A stretch of DNA of 64,000 bases, from positions 25,729 to 89,728 of the forward strand of contig JAQGIC010000103.1 in NCBI GenBank assembly GCA_028288725.1, given 5' to 3'. The position numbers and the translations under genes were made by a program. Of this stretch, positions 44,483 through 53,372 are shown one piece after another. Each line of letters begins with the position of its first letter. Position 1 is the stretch's first letter. The notes under the pieces were generated by a model. The model made no database searches, was not told the origin of the DNA, and saw only the letters and a program-made list of their open reading frames with translations. The stretch is from Rhodospirillales bacterium (GTDB lineage: Bacteria; Pseudomonadota; Alphaproteobacteria; ATCC43930; CGMCC-115725).

Positions 44483-45216
44483 GCCGGACGGCGCGGCGGC
44501 CCGAAAAATGCTGCGGCGTCGCCGTAGAAGAACGTCGTGTTCGCGGTCAGCCGACCCTTGCGCGGGTCGGGCGAATAGGAAAATCCCTGTGGGACCGAGG
44601 CCGCATGCAGGCTGGTGCTGCGATAGAGGATCGCCCGGTTGAACACGGCGTCATAGGCGGCGATCTGTTCGAAGATCGGCGTGTCGCCGCCGATATAGCC
44701 GGCGGGCGGCGCTTGTTCCAATTCGGCCCTGAGCAGCGTCTCGTAGCGCTCGCGCTGATCGACGCTCATCACCTCGTAGCCGGTCGAGCGATGGCGATAG
44801 AACGCCGTGCCGCCACCGGGCGCGTCATAAAGATAGTGCAGCAGCACGATATGGTTCGGGTCGAGAAAGTCGGTATGCGGAATGCGCTGCCGAAGGCCGA
44901 CCTTGTCCGGCGGCACGGTCACGATGGAAAAGGTGCAGCGGCTGTCGATCACATCGCGATCGCCGAGCCCGAACACCTCGGGAACCATCGTGCGGGTAAA
45001 GAAATGGGCGAACAGCGGATAGGGCGCCGGGATCGGGGCCTGAATGCCTGGATAGAGCGCCGTCGCCGGCGTGAAGCGGGAGTGGGTTGCCGCATGCTCG
45101 ACCATCTGGTCGGCGTCCAACAAGAAATTATCGATGACGATGACCGGCGCCTGCTGCACGCCGATATGGTCGACGCGCATCCGAAAGTCTTTATGCAGGA
45201 ACGGCCTGATCTTCAT
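44479..45216 (-). CDS. DUF6445-like protein (2-oxoglutarate-oxygenase-like fold)
   Basis: A 245-residue protein resembling the DUF6445 proteins encoded beside TonB receptors and tryptophan-halogenase-like genes. An HTDFLDPNHIVLLHYL segment (HxD) and a later SLHAAS could form an iron site, and the strand pattern suits a cupin-like oxygenase core. Function is unproven. It lies downstream of the TonB-receptor gene on the same strand, beyond a strong terminator. I infer a role tied to receptor ligand processing. Start at ATG 45216, with GGA 13 nt upstream, is moderately supported; ATG 45180 is the alternative. Confidence 0.6.
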   Translation of the reverse strand: MKIRPFLHKDFRMRVDHIGVQQAPVIVIDNFLLDADQMVEHAATHSRFTPATALYPGIQAPIPAPYPLFAHFFTRTMVPEVFGLGDRDVIDSRCTFSIVTVPPDKVGLRQRIPHTDFLDPNHIVLLHYLYDAPGGGTAFYRHRSTGYEVMSVDQRERYETLLRAELEQAPPAGYIGGDTPIFEQIAAYDAVFNRAILYRSTSLHAASVPQGFSYSPDPRKGRLTANTTFFYGDAAAFFGPPRRPA

Positions 45217-45266
45217 GGGGGGTCTTTCCGGTCGAGAGATCGACTATGCCCGAGCGGGCTCCAACG

Positions 45267-45301
45267 AAAAAGAGGTGCCCGGGATCGCTCCCGGACACCT
45301 C
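45267..45301 (-). terminator. Terminator of the TonB-receptor gene
   Basis: On the minus strand GAGGTG(T)CCGGGA, loop GCGA, TCCCGG(G)CACCTC is followed by TTTTT (45271-45267). The stem is 12 bp with one internal mismatch. Confidence 0.85.
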
Positions 45302-45359
45302 GATCTTATGCGCTCGAAGCGAATGGCGACAGGTTGCCCCGTCGCCGCCCTCTCCGGAT

Positions 45360-48161
45360 TTAGTACCTGGCCGTGAGCGTGAAGAACATCGTCCGACCGA
45401 AGTCGTAGTTCGCCCGCGGAACTTGGACGTTGTTTACGGTGGTCACATACTTGTCGGTCGCATCGGTGATGTTCAGGAAGTCCATCCCGAGGCTGAAGTG
45501 CTTGTTGATCTCGTAGCCGATATGGCCGTCGAGTTCGCCGTTGCTATCCTCGAAATACTTGTTGGCGCGATCGATGCCCTCGTAGATCTGGGAGTGCACG
45601 GTGTAGGCCAGATGAGCATCGAAGCCCCAGTCGTTCTGGTAGTAGCCCGTAAGATTGCCGGTATGCTTGGCCGCGCCGAGCAGCTGACGACCGCCGATAC
45701 CGGGGGTCGGGTTGTTCTGCGAGCTTTGGGCATAGGTGTAGTTCGCGGCAAAGCCGAAGCCGTAAGCGATCGGCGCCTGCCAGGCCAATTCCATACCCCG
45801 GGACGAACCGCTGTTGTTGGTCGGCGCGGTCACGGTGTAGGTGCTGAAGATCGGATTGGCGAGACCCAGGGGATTGTTGACGTTCTGGGTCTTGGCGAGG
45901 TTGAGTTCGACTTCCTGGATCGTACCGGCATCGAAGGTCGAGGACATCTGCATGTCGAACAGACCGAGCGAAACCGACGACTGCGGCGCGTAGTACCATT
46001 CGGTCGAGATATCGAGATTGGTCGACCGGGTCGGCTTCAGGGTCGGATTGCCCTGCGAACCGCTGAGCAGCTGATCGTTCAGCGTGGCACCACCAGCGAG
46101 CGCGTAATAGTCCGGGCGGGTTACCGTCTGTCCGGCCGAGAAGCGCGCCACGACATCCTTCGTCACATCATATTTGACCGAGAAGCTGGGCAGGATGTCG
46201 ATGTAGCTCTGCGTCACATGGTTGATGTAGTACGCGCCGAACGCCGATCCCGTGTCGGGATGAACGCTCGGATCCGACGGGTTGGAGTCGAACTTGTCGA
46301 TGGCGTCCTTGGTACCTGCGACGCGGATACCGAAGTTGCCCTGGAAATTCTCGCCACCGAACTTGGCCATCAAATAGCCGGCCTCGGTGTTTTCCTTGAT
46401 CTTGAACGCGGCGCCGGGATAGTAGCGCGGCAGCGGGGTCTGACCGGTCGTCGCGACCATGTTCTGGACGAGGGCTGAGAGACCGTTCGGATCGACGGAG
46501 AGCGTGAACGGCGTCGAAACGCCGGCACCGCTGCCGAAGTTGCTCGGGAACAGCCCGTTGGAGATGCTGGCCAAGGTCGGGCCGCAGACCGCGCTATAGC
46601 AGCCATAGGCTTCGGATTCGACTTCGTTGCGCTCGTGTTCGACGATGCGGACGCCGCCCTTGACCGACTGGATCAGGCCGCTGTCGAACTGATATTCGAC
46701 ATCGACCTGGCCCGAGGCATCGGTATCGAGCTGGGCCAGATGCGTGTCGCCGACCCAGTCCTGATTGCCGTCGCCGGCAAACGCGGAATATTTCGACGGG
46801 TCGTTCAGGCCGCTGGCCCCCGGGAAGGCGAGCGACATCGGGCTCGTACCATTGATGCCGTAGCTGACGCCGGCGCCCGTGGCCGAGGTCGTGCCGTAAG
46901 CATACTGGTCGGTCTGGCCCTTGCCGCGCGAATAGCCGCCCTGAACATGAATGCTCAGATCGGACCTGGGTTTGTACGTGCCGTTGGCATCGATGAAGTA
47001 GGTCGAGGAACCGGCGCCGGGACGGTAGATGTCGTTGATGCCCGGATTGCCGCGCGCCGTCGAGCCCGGGAAGGTCGCCGAGGTCAGGATGCCGTTCTTA
47101 ACGGTGTACGCGGTCGGCGCCACGCCGTTATTGACGAAGTCGTTGAGGTTGACCAAGTCGCCCTGGTTGTAGTTCGCGGCATTCAGATAGCTGTAGAAGC
47201 CATCGAGCTTGAAGTCCCACTGGCTGGTCGGCTTGTATTCGATCGCGACGTCGCCGCCCTGACGGGTCTGGTTCTGCTCGAACAGCGCGTTGTTGATGAT
47301 CTGCGGGAAGGCAGCGCCGCGGATCGCGGCGGGGAACGGGTTGGGATTGCCGTTGGCAAGCGTGGCACCGCTCGGAATGGTGCCGTAGCCCAGCTGTTCC
47401 TGGCCGTCGCGCCGGAAGTAGCGCGTGTCGTGGAAGCCGATGACCGAAACGCCGAGCGTACCGGCGTCGTTCTTCCAGGCGACGAGACCGTTGAACTGCC
47501 CACCGGTGCGGTCGGCCAGATCATTATAGGCGCCACCGATCTGGACCTGGGCCGTGATCGGGTCCTTGAAATCGAGCGGGCCCTTGGTGACGATATTGAT
47601 CGAGCCGGCGGTACCGCCTTCCGGCAGATCCGCCTGGGAGCTCTTGTAGACGATCGCGTGATCGACGATGTCGACCGGCAGCAGATCGTAGGAGACGCTG
47701 CGGCTGGCGGCGCTGAGCGAGTCGAGAATGAACCAGTCGCCGCTCGAGATCGAATGACCGTCGACCAGGGTCTGTGTCAAAGCCGGTGCCGTACCGCGGA
47801 TCTGGACGCGGTCGTTCTCGCCGAAGCCGCCCGAACCGGCCGAGGCCGACTGGATGGTGTTGACGCCCGGCAGACGCTGCAGGGCATCGGCGATATTCTT
47901 GTCCGGCAGCTGACCGATGTCGGTCGCACTCACCGCATCGACCACGCCGTCGGCGGCGCGCTTGACGTCCAGCGACTTCTGCAGCGACAGGCGGATGCCC
48001 GTGACTTCAATCTGTTCGACGGCCGGCGCCGCGGCCGTTCCCGTTGTTGCCTGCGCCGTTTGCTTGACCGGCGAGGCGTCCTGAGCGTGCGCAAGGCCCG
48101 CCACGGTCATCATCGCAATCGCGCTCACCGAGCCCCGAAGTAGCCTTGTCCCAGTCCACAT
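45360..48161 (-). CDS. TonB-dependent receptor, alphaproteobacterial/xanthomonad type (possible chito-oligosaccharide uptake)
   Basis: A 933-residue outer-membrane receptor. A signal peptide ends at AHAQ. The TonB-box-like VEQIEVTGIRLSLQKSLDVK, the plug (DIGQLPDKNIADALQRLPGV and VQIRGTAPALTQTLVDG) and a 22-strand barrel ending in FFTLTARY follow. RLSLQKSLDVKR is the mark of the TonB-Xanth-Caul group, which often takes up carbohydrates. I chose ATG 48161 with AGGAGG 7 nt upstream. The chitinase and nag genes nearby make chito-oligosaccharides the best guess for the ligand. Its leader holds copy 2 of the element shared with zwf. Confidence 0.92.
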   Translation of the reverse strand: MWTGTRLLRGSVSAIAMMTVAGLAHAQDASPVKQTAQATTGTAAAPAVEQIEVTGIRLSLQKSLDVKRAADGVVDAVSATDIGQLPDKNIADALQRLPGVNTIQSASAGSGGFGENDRVQIRGTAPALTQTLVDGHSISSGDWFILDSLSAASRSVSYDLLPVDIVDHAIVYKSSQADLPEGGTAGSINIVTKGPLDFKDPITAQVQIGGAYNDLADRTGGQFNGLVAWKNDAGTLGVSVIGFHDTRYFRRDGQEQLGYGTIPSGATLANGNPNPFPAAIRGAAFPQIINNALFEQNQTRQGGDVAIEYKPTSQWDFKLDGFYSYLNAANYNQGDLVNLNDFVNNGVAPTAYTVKNGILTSATFPGSTARGNPGINDIYRPGAGSSTYFIDANGTYKPRSDLSIHVQGGYSRGKGQTDQYAYGTTSATGAGVSYGINGTSPMSLAFPGASGLNDPSKYSAFAGDGNQDWVGDTHLAQLDTDASGQVDVEYQFDSGLIQSVKGGVRIVEHERNEVESEAYGCYSAVCGPTLASISNGLFPSNFGSGAGVSTPFTLSVDPNGLSALVQNMVATTGQTPLPRYYPGAAFKIKENTEAGYLMAKFGGENFQGNFGIRVAGTKDAIDKFDSNPSDPSVHPDTGSAFGAYYINHVTQSYIDILPSFSVKYDVTKDVVARFSAGQTVTRPDYYALAGGATLNDQLLSGSQGNPTLKPTRSTNLDISTEWYYAPQSSVSLGLFDMQMSSTFDAGTIQEVELNLAKTQNVNNPLGLANPIFSTYTVTAPTNNSGSSRGMELAWQAPIAYGFGFAANYTYAQSSQNNPTPGIGGRQLLGAAKHTGNLTGYYQNDWGFDAHLAYTVHSQIYEGIDRANKYFEDSNGELDGHIGYEINKHFSLGMDFLNITDATDKYVTTVNNVQVPRANYDFGRTMFFTLTARY

Positions 48162-48354
48162 TGATCCGCCTCCTGACATGTTCTTGGAGCCTGCTCTGGC
48201 GCGCTCAAGCGGCGTGGCATCATTCGACTGATGCTTCACCCCCTCCACTCGAGCCCGCCTCGTTGATCTGCCCACTGTTGCTAGTCCCGCACCCAGCAGG
48301 CACGAATGGCTTCAGCAGACGGCTCCCCTACGCCCTGCAATCCAATCCGAACCG

Positions 48355-48405
48355 GGATAAGGCGAAAGGCTCAAACCGGCAGAATGCCGAAAATGACAAA
48401 AATTC
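48355..48405 (-). promoter_or_regulatory. Shared leader element, copy 2 (upstream of the TonB-receptor gene)
   Basis: It matches copy 1 (42979-43022) base for base through GGATAAGGCGAAA, ACCGGCAGA and TGCCGAAAATGACAAAAATTC, with a 7-nt insertion between the first two blocks. It lies 194 bp upstream of the receptor start, similar to the distance of copy 1 from zwf. Confidence 0.6.
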
Positions 48406-48495
48406 GTTGATCTATTGAATTTACCGTGAACGGACACACCCGCAGAAAATCATGCGTTTTCAAGGGCATCACACATTGAGGAAGCGGGGAAAAGG

Positions 48496-48520
48496 AACGG
48501 GGCGGTTAAAACCGGCCCCG
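48496..48520 (-). terminator. Weak terminator after the membrane-sensor gene
   Basis: ACGGGGC and GGTT pair with AACC and GCCCCGT around a short A-rich loop with one bulge. On the minus strand a broken U-tract (TCCTTTTC) follows. Confidence 0.5.
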
Positions 48521-48533
48521 TCTATTTTGCGGG

Positions 48534-50036
48534 TCAGACCCGTTCGACCTGACGCAGATGATATTTGAGACTCGCCAGCGCCGCGACCAGCTGCTCGCGA
48601 TCGGGGCTCGGTTGGGGGGCGTTGCGCAGCACATATTCCGCCGTGCGTACCACGTCGCGCCAGCGCGGGTTGCGCGGCAGGGTCTCGACCAGCAGGTATT
48701 TGTCGAGCGTCCGGGTCTGCAGCGAGCTGCGGTCCATATAGACGCGCCACAGGCCGCTTTCCTCCGCCAGCTCGATCTTGCCCTTGTGCTTGGTCTTCTG
48801 CCAGTAGTCGAGCGCCAGGGTCATCACCTCGACCAGCGACCGGCGATAGCCCTCGCTCGCCTCGAACTCGTCGCCGAGCGAATCCGACGGGGCCGCCGGC
48901 TCGACATAATCGGCATCGACCGTCGGCTCGGCCTCGCCCGGCGGCAGTTCGGCGAGCGCCATCGGCTGCGCCGACACCAATCCGCCCATCGACGGCGTCG
49001 CCGTCAATGACATGGACAGGGCGACCCGGCCGCCGGACCGCGCGCTCATCGCCGCCGTGACCTGGCGCCAATTGAGGAGAAGCGAGCCGCCGATACCGCC
49101 GGCGCCCAACAGGCACAAGAAGATGAACCAGAGCCACAGACCACCGTCGAGCGCCGAGCGATCGGCCAGAATCAGGTAGTGCCAGCCGGTCTCGGGCAGG
49201 ATCGACGGCCCGTAGGTCGCCTCGCGCACCGAATCGGCGACCGGCGTCGCCTGCACCGGCGTTCCCTTGGAATCGAGCAGCATGATCCGCACGCCCGGCC
49301 GCTGCAGTGCCGCCAGCCGTTCCGAGAGCGCGCTCGCCGGCAGGCGGAAGGCCACGATGCCCTCGACGGAACCATGCTGAATGACCGGCCGCGCCAGGAG
49401 CACGCCGTAAGTCTCCTCGATTCGCTTGATGCCGGAAACGACCAGGATCTTCGACGGATCCTCGGTCTGCTGCAGCCGGGCCATGACCTCGCGATAGACC
49501 TCGGCCAGCGGCTGATCGCGTGAGCGGGGCTGGGTCAGGTCGGCGGCGAAGTTCTGATCCTTCTGCAGCGAATAGACGACCCGGCCGAAATGGTCGATCA
49601 GGTAGAGATCGTCGAACAAGGTGGACGCGATCAGGCCCTGGAAGCTGGCATGGAAGCGGTCATGCACGCTGGCATAGGCCGGCAGCGACGGCGGCATCTC
49701 CTGCGGCGGCGTCTGGCCCTTGCCATAGTAAGACCGTAACAAAGCTGCTGCACGGTCCGGGTCGGGGGAAATCTGCGCGTAGGCGGGGGCGAAACCATAG
49801 TAGCGCCCGATGCTGTAGCCGATGAAGCTCGTACTGGCGAAGGCGGCGCTCTGGCTGCGGGCGAAGTCGACGATCGTGGTCAGATCATGTCCCGCCGAAG
49901 TCTCGGCGATCTCGATCTGGAATTGCGTCCTTTGCTCAATAATATTCGCCAGCGCCAGCAGGGCTGTGAAAAAAACAGCAATGACAGGGAGTAGCGGAAC
50001 TACCGCCCTGGACGCCCTACCGTGAAGCCCCAACAC
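48534..50036 (-). CDS. Membrane sensor-like protein with periplasmic domain, unknown output
   Basis: A 500-residue protein. A membrane helix near residues 15-35 (VVPLLPVIAVFFTALLALAN), a periplasmic domain of about 240 residues with LYLIDHFGRVVYSL (a Cache-like strand pattern), and a second helix (GLWLWFIFLCLLGAGGIGG) precede a cytoplasmic part. That part holds no kinase or cyclase motif that I can identify; its C-terminus is helical (EGYRRSLVEVMTLALDYWQK). I chose GTG 50036 because a G6 run lies 6 nt upstream, dropping 36 unsupported residues. It lies between the TonB receptor and nagZ, so a sensor of chitin products is conceivable. Confidence 0.55.
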   Translation of the reverse strand: MLGLHGRASRAVVPLLPVIAVFFTALLALANIIEQRTQFQIEIAETSAGHDLTTIVDFARSQSAAFASTSFIGYSIGRYYGFAPAYAQISPDPDRAAALLRSYYGKGQTPPQEMPPSLPAYASVHDRFHASFQGLIASTLFDDLYLIDHFGRVVYSLQKDQNFAADLTQPRSRDQPLAEVYREVMARLQQTEDPSKILVVSGIKRIEETYGVLLARPVIQHGSVEGIVAFRLPASALSERLAALQRPGVRIMLLDSKGTPVQATPVADSVREATYGPSILPETGWHYLILADRSALDGGLWLWFIFLCLLGAGGIGGSLLLNWRQVTAAMSARSGGRVALSMSLTATPSMGGLVSAQPMALAELPPGEAEPTVDADYVEPAAPSDSLGDEFEASEGYRRSLVEVMTLALDYWQKTKHKGKIELAEESGLWRVYMDRSSLQTRTLDKYLLVETLPRNPRWRDVVRTAEYVLRNAPQPSPDREQLVAALASLKYHLRQVERV

Positions 50037-50447
50037 TGCCCGCCCCCCAATATGCCGGCGTCCAGGATATGATTTTGACGATTTTGTCGTAACATCGATC
50101 AAGCCGATTCGACTCACGCCTGTCAAGTTTCGGAAGAAACGCACAAGGCCCGATCAAGCGTGCCCCATGGTGTCGACCTCCGCCCGCTTTTCCCCGGTCC
50201 GCGACATATGATCTGCGCCACCCCCCGGCCGCCGGCGCATTCGCGACCCCGGCGGGACGAAATACCCCCTCGTCCCATCCGGTCATAAGGCTATAAGCCT
50301 TTGACGCTGCGAACACACCGTCACGAAACCGTCAATTTCGTTCATCGAGCATGGGACACTTGATCGCTGGGCGCGCTTGCCGCTTGTCTCGTCTGGCCCG
50401 GCGGCCACGGTCGTCGATCCCGTTTCGATCACAGCGAGAATGATCCC

Positions 50448-51464
50448 ATGTCCCGAGCTCCGTTGGCCGTCATCTTCGGCACGCCCGGCACGGTCCTCAC
50501 CGGCGACCAGCGCGCTTTCTTCCGCGAGACCGATCCGCTGGGGCTGATCCTGTTCAAGCGCAATTGCGAGACGCCCGATCAGGTGCGCCGCCTGTGCGAG
50601 GAGTTCCGCGAGGCGGTCGGCCGCCACGACGCCCCGATCCTGATCGATCACGAGGGCGGCACCCACCAGCGCATGGATCCGCCGGTCTGGCCGGCCTTTC
50701 CGGCGCCTGCCCGCTTCGGCGAGCTCTATGCCCGGGACCCGGCGCGCGCGCTGGTCGCCGCCCGGCTCAATGGCCGGGCGATCGGCACGCTATTATGGCA
50801 GCACGGCGTCAGCATCGATTGCGCCCCGCTGCTGGACGTGCCCGTGGCCGGCGCCGATCCGGTCATCGGCGACCGGGCCTTCTCCGGCGATCCGGAGCAG
50901 GTGGCATTGCTGGCCGACGCCTTCGTCGAGGGCATGAAGCTCTCGGGCGTTACGCCGATCATCAAGCATATTCCCGGCCACGGCCGCGCGACCGTGGACA
51001 GCCATAAGGAACTGCCGACGGTCGACGTCCCGATGGCCGAACTGGACAAGACCGATTTCGTCCCGTTCCGCCATCTGGCGACCGCGCCCTGGGCCATGGT
51101 CGCGCATATCGTATTCCCCGAGGTCGACGCGGCCCGGCCGGCGACGGTGTCGCCGCTGGTGCTGGATCAGCTCATCCGCGGGCGCCTGGGTTTCAAGGGC
51201 GTGCTGATTTCCGACTGTATCTATATGGACGCGCTGGGCGGCAGCTTGCCGGAACGCTGCCGGGCGGTCCTGGCCGCGGGCATGGATATCGCGCTGTCGA
51301 GCCACGGCGACGTCGAGGAATGGCAGGGGATTGCGGCCGCGGCGCGGCCGTTGACCGAAGCATCGCTGGCGCGCCTCGCCCGGCATGCGGTTCCGGCGCC
51401 GGCCGAGCCGTTGCTCGACGTCGCGGAGGCCGTTCGCGAGATCACGCGGCAGCTCGCCGCGTAA
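50448..51464 (+). CDS. nagZ: Beta-N-acetylhexosaminidase (GH3, NagZ-like)
   Basis: A 338-residue GH3 enzyme. ILIDHEGG, IIKHIPGHGRATVDSHKELP (His in the GH loop that acts as acid/base) and the nucleophile Asp256 in LISDCIYMDAL are present. The residue after the nucleophile is Cys257 where most NagZ have a second Asp. NagZ normally acts in the cytoplasm on recycled muropeptides. No signal peptide is seen here. The ABC transporter genes follow, so it may also cut imported chitobiose. Confidence 0.9.
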   Translation: MSRAPLAVIFGTPGTVLTGDQRAFFRETDPLGLILFKRNCETPDQVRRLCEEFREAVGRHDAPILIDHEGGTHQRMDPPVWPAFPAPARFGELYARDPARALVAARLNGRAIGTLLWQHGVSIDCAPLLDVPVAGADPVIGDRAFSGDPEQVALLADAFVEGMKLSGVTPIIKHIPGHGRATVDSHKELPTVDVPMAELDKTDFVPFRHLATAPWAMVAHIVFPEVDAARPATVSPLVLDQLIRGRLGFKGVLISDCIYMDALGGSLPERCRAVLAAGMDIALSSHGDVEEWQGIAAAARPLTEASLARLARHAVPAPAEPLLDVAEAVREITRQLAA

Positions 51465-51643
51465 TCAAAACGCCCAAGGTCACGAGACTGTCGAAAAAGC
51501 GACGGAAATCCGACTTCTCCTGACGAAAACAACGAGTTTGCAACCTAGCCGCCATGACGCCAGCCATGACAGGGTCGTTACCAAGGTTGGGAGGTCCGGA
51601 AGGGCCGACCGCCAGGGGGCTAAAAATCCGGGGAAGGACCCCG

Positions 51644-53293
51644 ATGATCAGAAAAATCATCGCTACCGCGTTCGTTGCTCTGCTGCCGGCAACCGCTGTT
51701 GCCGAATCGAACCTGACCATCGTCGCAAGCCTGTCCACGGGCTGGGTGCGGAACTTCAATCCGTTCAACGAAACCACACGGCTGCATAGCGTGCGGGACT
51801 TCGTGTACGAGCCCTTGGTCATCTTCAACGCGATGCATGGCGGCACGCCGAGTTTCCGGCTGGCGACCGACTATAATTATTCGGGCAACCTCTTGAAGCT
51901 GTCCTTCCACCTGCGCGACGGCGTCGAATGGTCGGACGGCCATCCGTTCAGCGCGCGCGACGTGGTCTTCACCTTCGACATGCTGCACAAGCGGCGCGAA
52001 CTCGATACCCAGAACATCTGGGATCGGATCGCCTCGGTCGAGGCGACCGACGCGAACACGGTCGTGTTCACCCTGAAGCGCGTCAACACCAATATCGCGT
52101 TCGAGATCGTGCGCGTGCCGATCGTGCCGGAGCATATCTGGAGCAAGGTCGCGGACCCGGTGACCTTCACCAACGACAATCCGGTCGGCTCCGGTCCGAT
52201 GACCGAAGTCCGGCGCTTCACCTCGCAGATCTATCAGCAATGCCGCAACCCGCATTACTGGGACGCGCAGGACCTGAAGATCGATTGCATCAGTTTTCCG
52301 CAGGTCGGCACCAACGAGCAGCTGCTGACCGCCGCCGCCGCCGGTGCCATCGACTGGTTCGGCGCGTTCCTGCCGGATATCGAGCGCACTTATGTCGCGG
52401 CGGATCCCGCGCATTTCCGCTATTGGTTCCCGCCCGGCGGCACGGTCGCGATCAACATCAATTTCGACAGCCCGACGCCCGGCAACCGCGCGGCGTTCCG
52501 CAACGTCAACTTCCGCCGGGCCGTCAGCATGGCGATCGACCGCCGCGCGATCGTCGATATCGCCGGCTACGGCTATCCGACGGTCAATGAGTACGCGAGC
52601 GGGCTCGGCCGAACCTACCAGAGCTGGACCGACCAGGAGGCCGAAAAGGAATTCGGGCAATTCGCCCATTTCGATAAGGACGCGGCCCGCGCGCTCCTCG
52701 CCGAAAGCGGTTTCCACGACAAGGCGGGCCGCGGCTTCGTCGCCAATCCGGACGGCACGCCGATCAGCTTCACCATCCTGGCGCCGAACGGCTGGACCGA
52801 CTGGGTCAACACGACGGAGCTGGTCGCGGAAAGCCTGAACCAGATCGGCATCGACGCGCGGGTCTCGACCCCGGAGCCCGCGTCCTGGACGCAAAAGCTG
52901 ATCACCGGCACCTACGACATGGCGATCAACGGCTATCTGACCGGCGAGACGCCCTATCGCTCGCTCGACATGGGTTTCCATTCCCGCTTTGCCGGCAAGA
53001 CCCGGTTTGCGGCCACCCGCTTCGTCGATCCCGAACTGGACCAGGGCCTTGACGCCTTCATCTCGACCATCGATCCCGCCGCCCAGCGTCAGGCGTTGAA
53101 CAAGGTTCAGATGATCCTGGCGGCCAACCTGCCCTATGTGCCGCTCTATTCGAACCCGATCTGGTACGAATACGACACCAAGCGCTTCAAAGGCTGGTTC
53201 AACAGCGACAACCCGGTCGCCCGGCCCGATGTCTTCGATGGCACGCCGGAGCGGCTGCTGCACCTGCTGGCGCTCGAGCCGGTGAAGCCCTGA
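51644..53293 (+). CDS. ABC transporter substrate-binding protein, family 5 (possible chitobiose binding)
   Basis: A 549-residue periplasmic binding protein of the DppA/OppA class. A signal peptide ends near AVAES. RLATDYNYSGNLLKLSFHLRDG and WSDGHPFSARDVVFTFD are typical family segments. Start at ATG 51644 with AAGGA 6 nt upstream. In Vibrio the chitobiose transporter uses a family-5 binding protein of about this size. Here the gene follows nagZ by 179 bp and sits next to chitin genes, so chitobiose rather than peptide is the inferred ligand. A peptide role cannot be excluded. Confidence 0.88.
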   Translation: MIRKIIATAFVALLPATAVAESNLTIVASLSTGWVRNFNPFNETTRLHSVRDFVYEPLVIFNAMHGGTPSFRLATDYNYSGNLLKLSFHLRDGVEWSDGHPFSARDVVFTFDMLHKRRELDTQNIWDRIASVEATDANTVVFTLKRVNTNIAFEIVRVPIVPEHIWSKVADPVTFTNDNPVGSGPMTEVRRFTSQIYQQCRNPHYWDAQDLKIDCISFPQVGTNEQLLTAAAAGAIDWFGAFLPDIERTYVAADPAHFRYWFPPGGTVAININFDSPTPGNRAAFRNVNFRRAVSMAIDRRAIVDIAGYGYPTVNEYASGLGRTYQSWTDQEAEKEFGQFAHFDKDAARALLAESGFHDKAGRGFVANPDGTPISFTILAPNGWTDWVNTTELVAESLNQIGIDARVSTPEPASWTQKLITGTYDMAINGYLTGETPYRSLDMGFHSRFAGKTRFAATRFVDPELDQGLDAFISTIDPAAQRQALNKVQMILAANLPYVPLYSNPIWYEYDTKRFKGWFNSDNPVARPDVFDGTPERLLHLLALEPVKP

Positions 53294-53372
53294 GCCAGGC
53301 CATGCCGACTTTCATCCATCCACGCGTCGGGCACGCCCTCGCCCCGTCCCGCGTCAGCGCCGGAGCCCGGTG

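Noticed and set aside
46635..48143. Long plus-strand open frames across the TonB-receptor gene (45246-46478 and 46635-48143)
   Set aside because: They are antisense to a receptor with intact plug and barrel motifs. The translations have the low-complexity Arg/Asp/Val bias of shadow frames.
50287..50301. AAGGCTATAAGCCTT palindrome before nagZ as an operator
   Set aside because: Six-base arms with no second copy and no adjacent promoter; too weak to list as a site.
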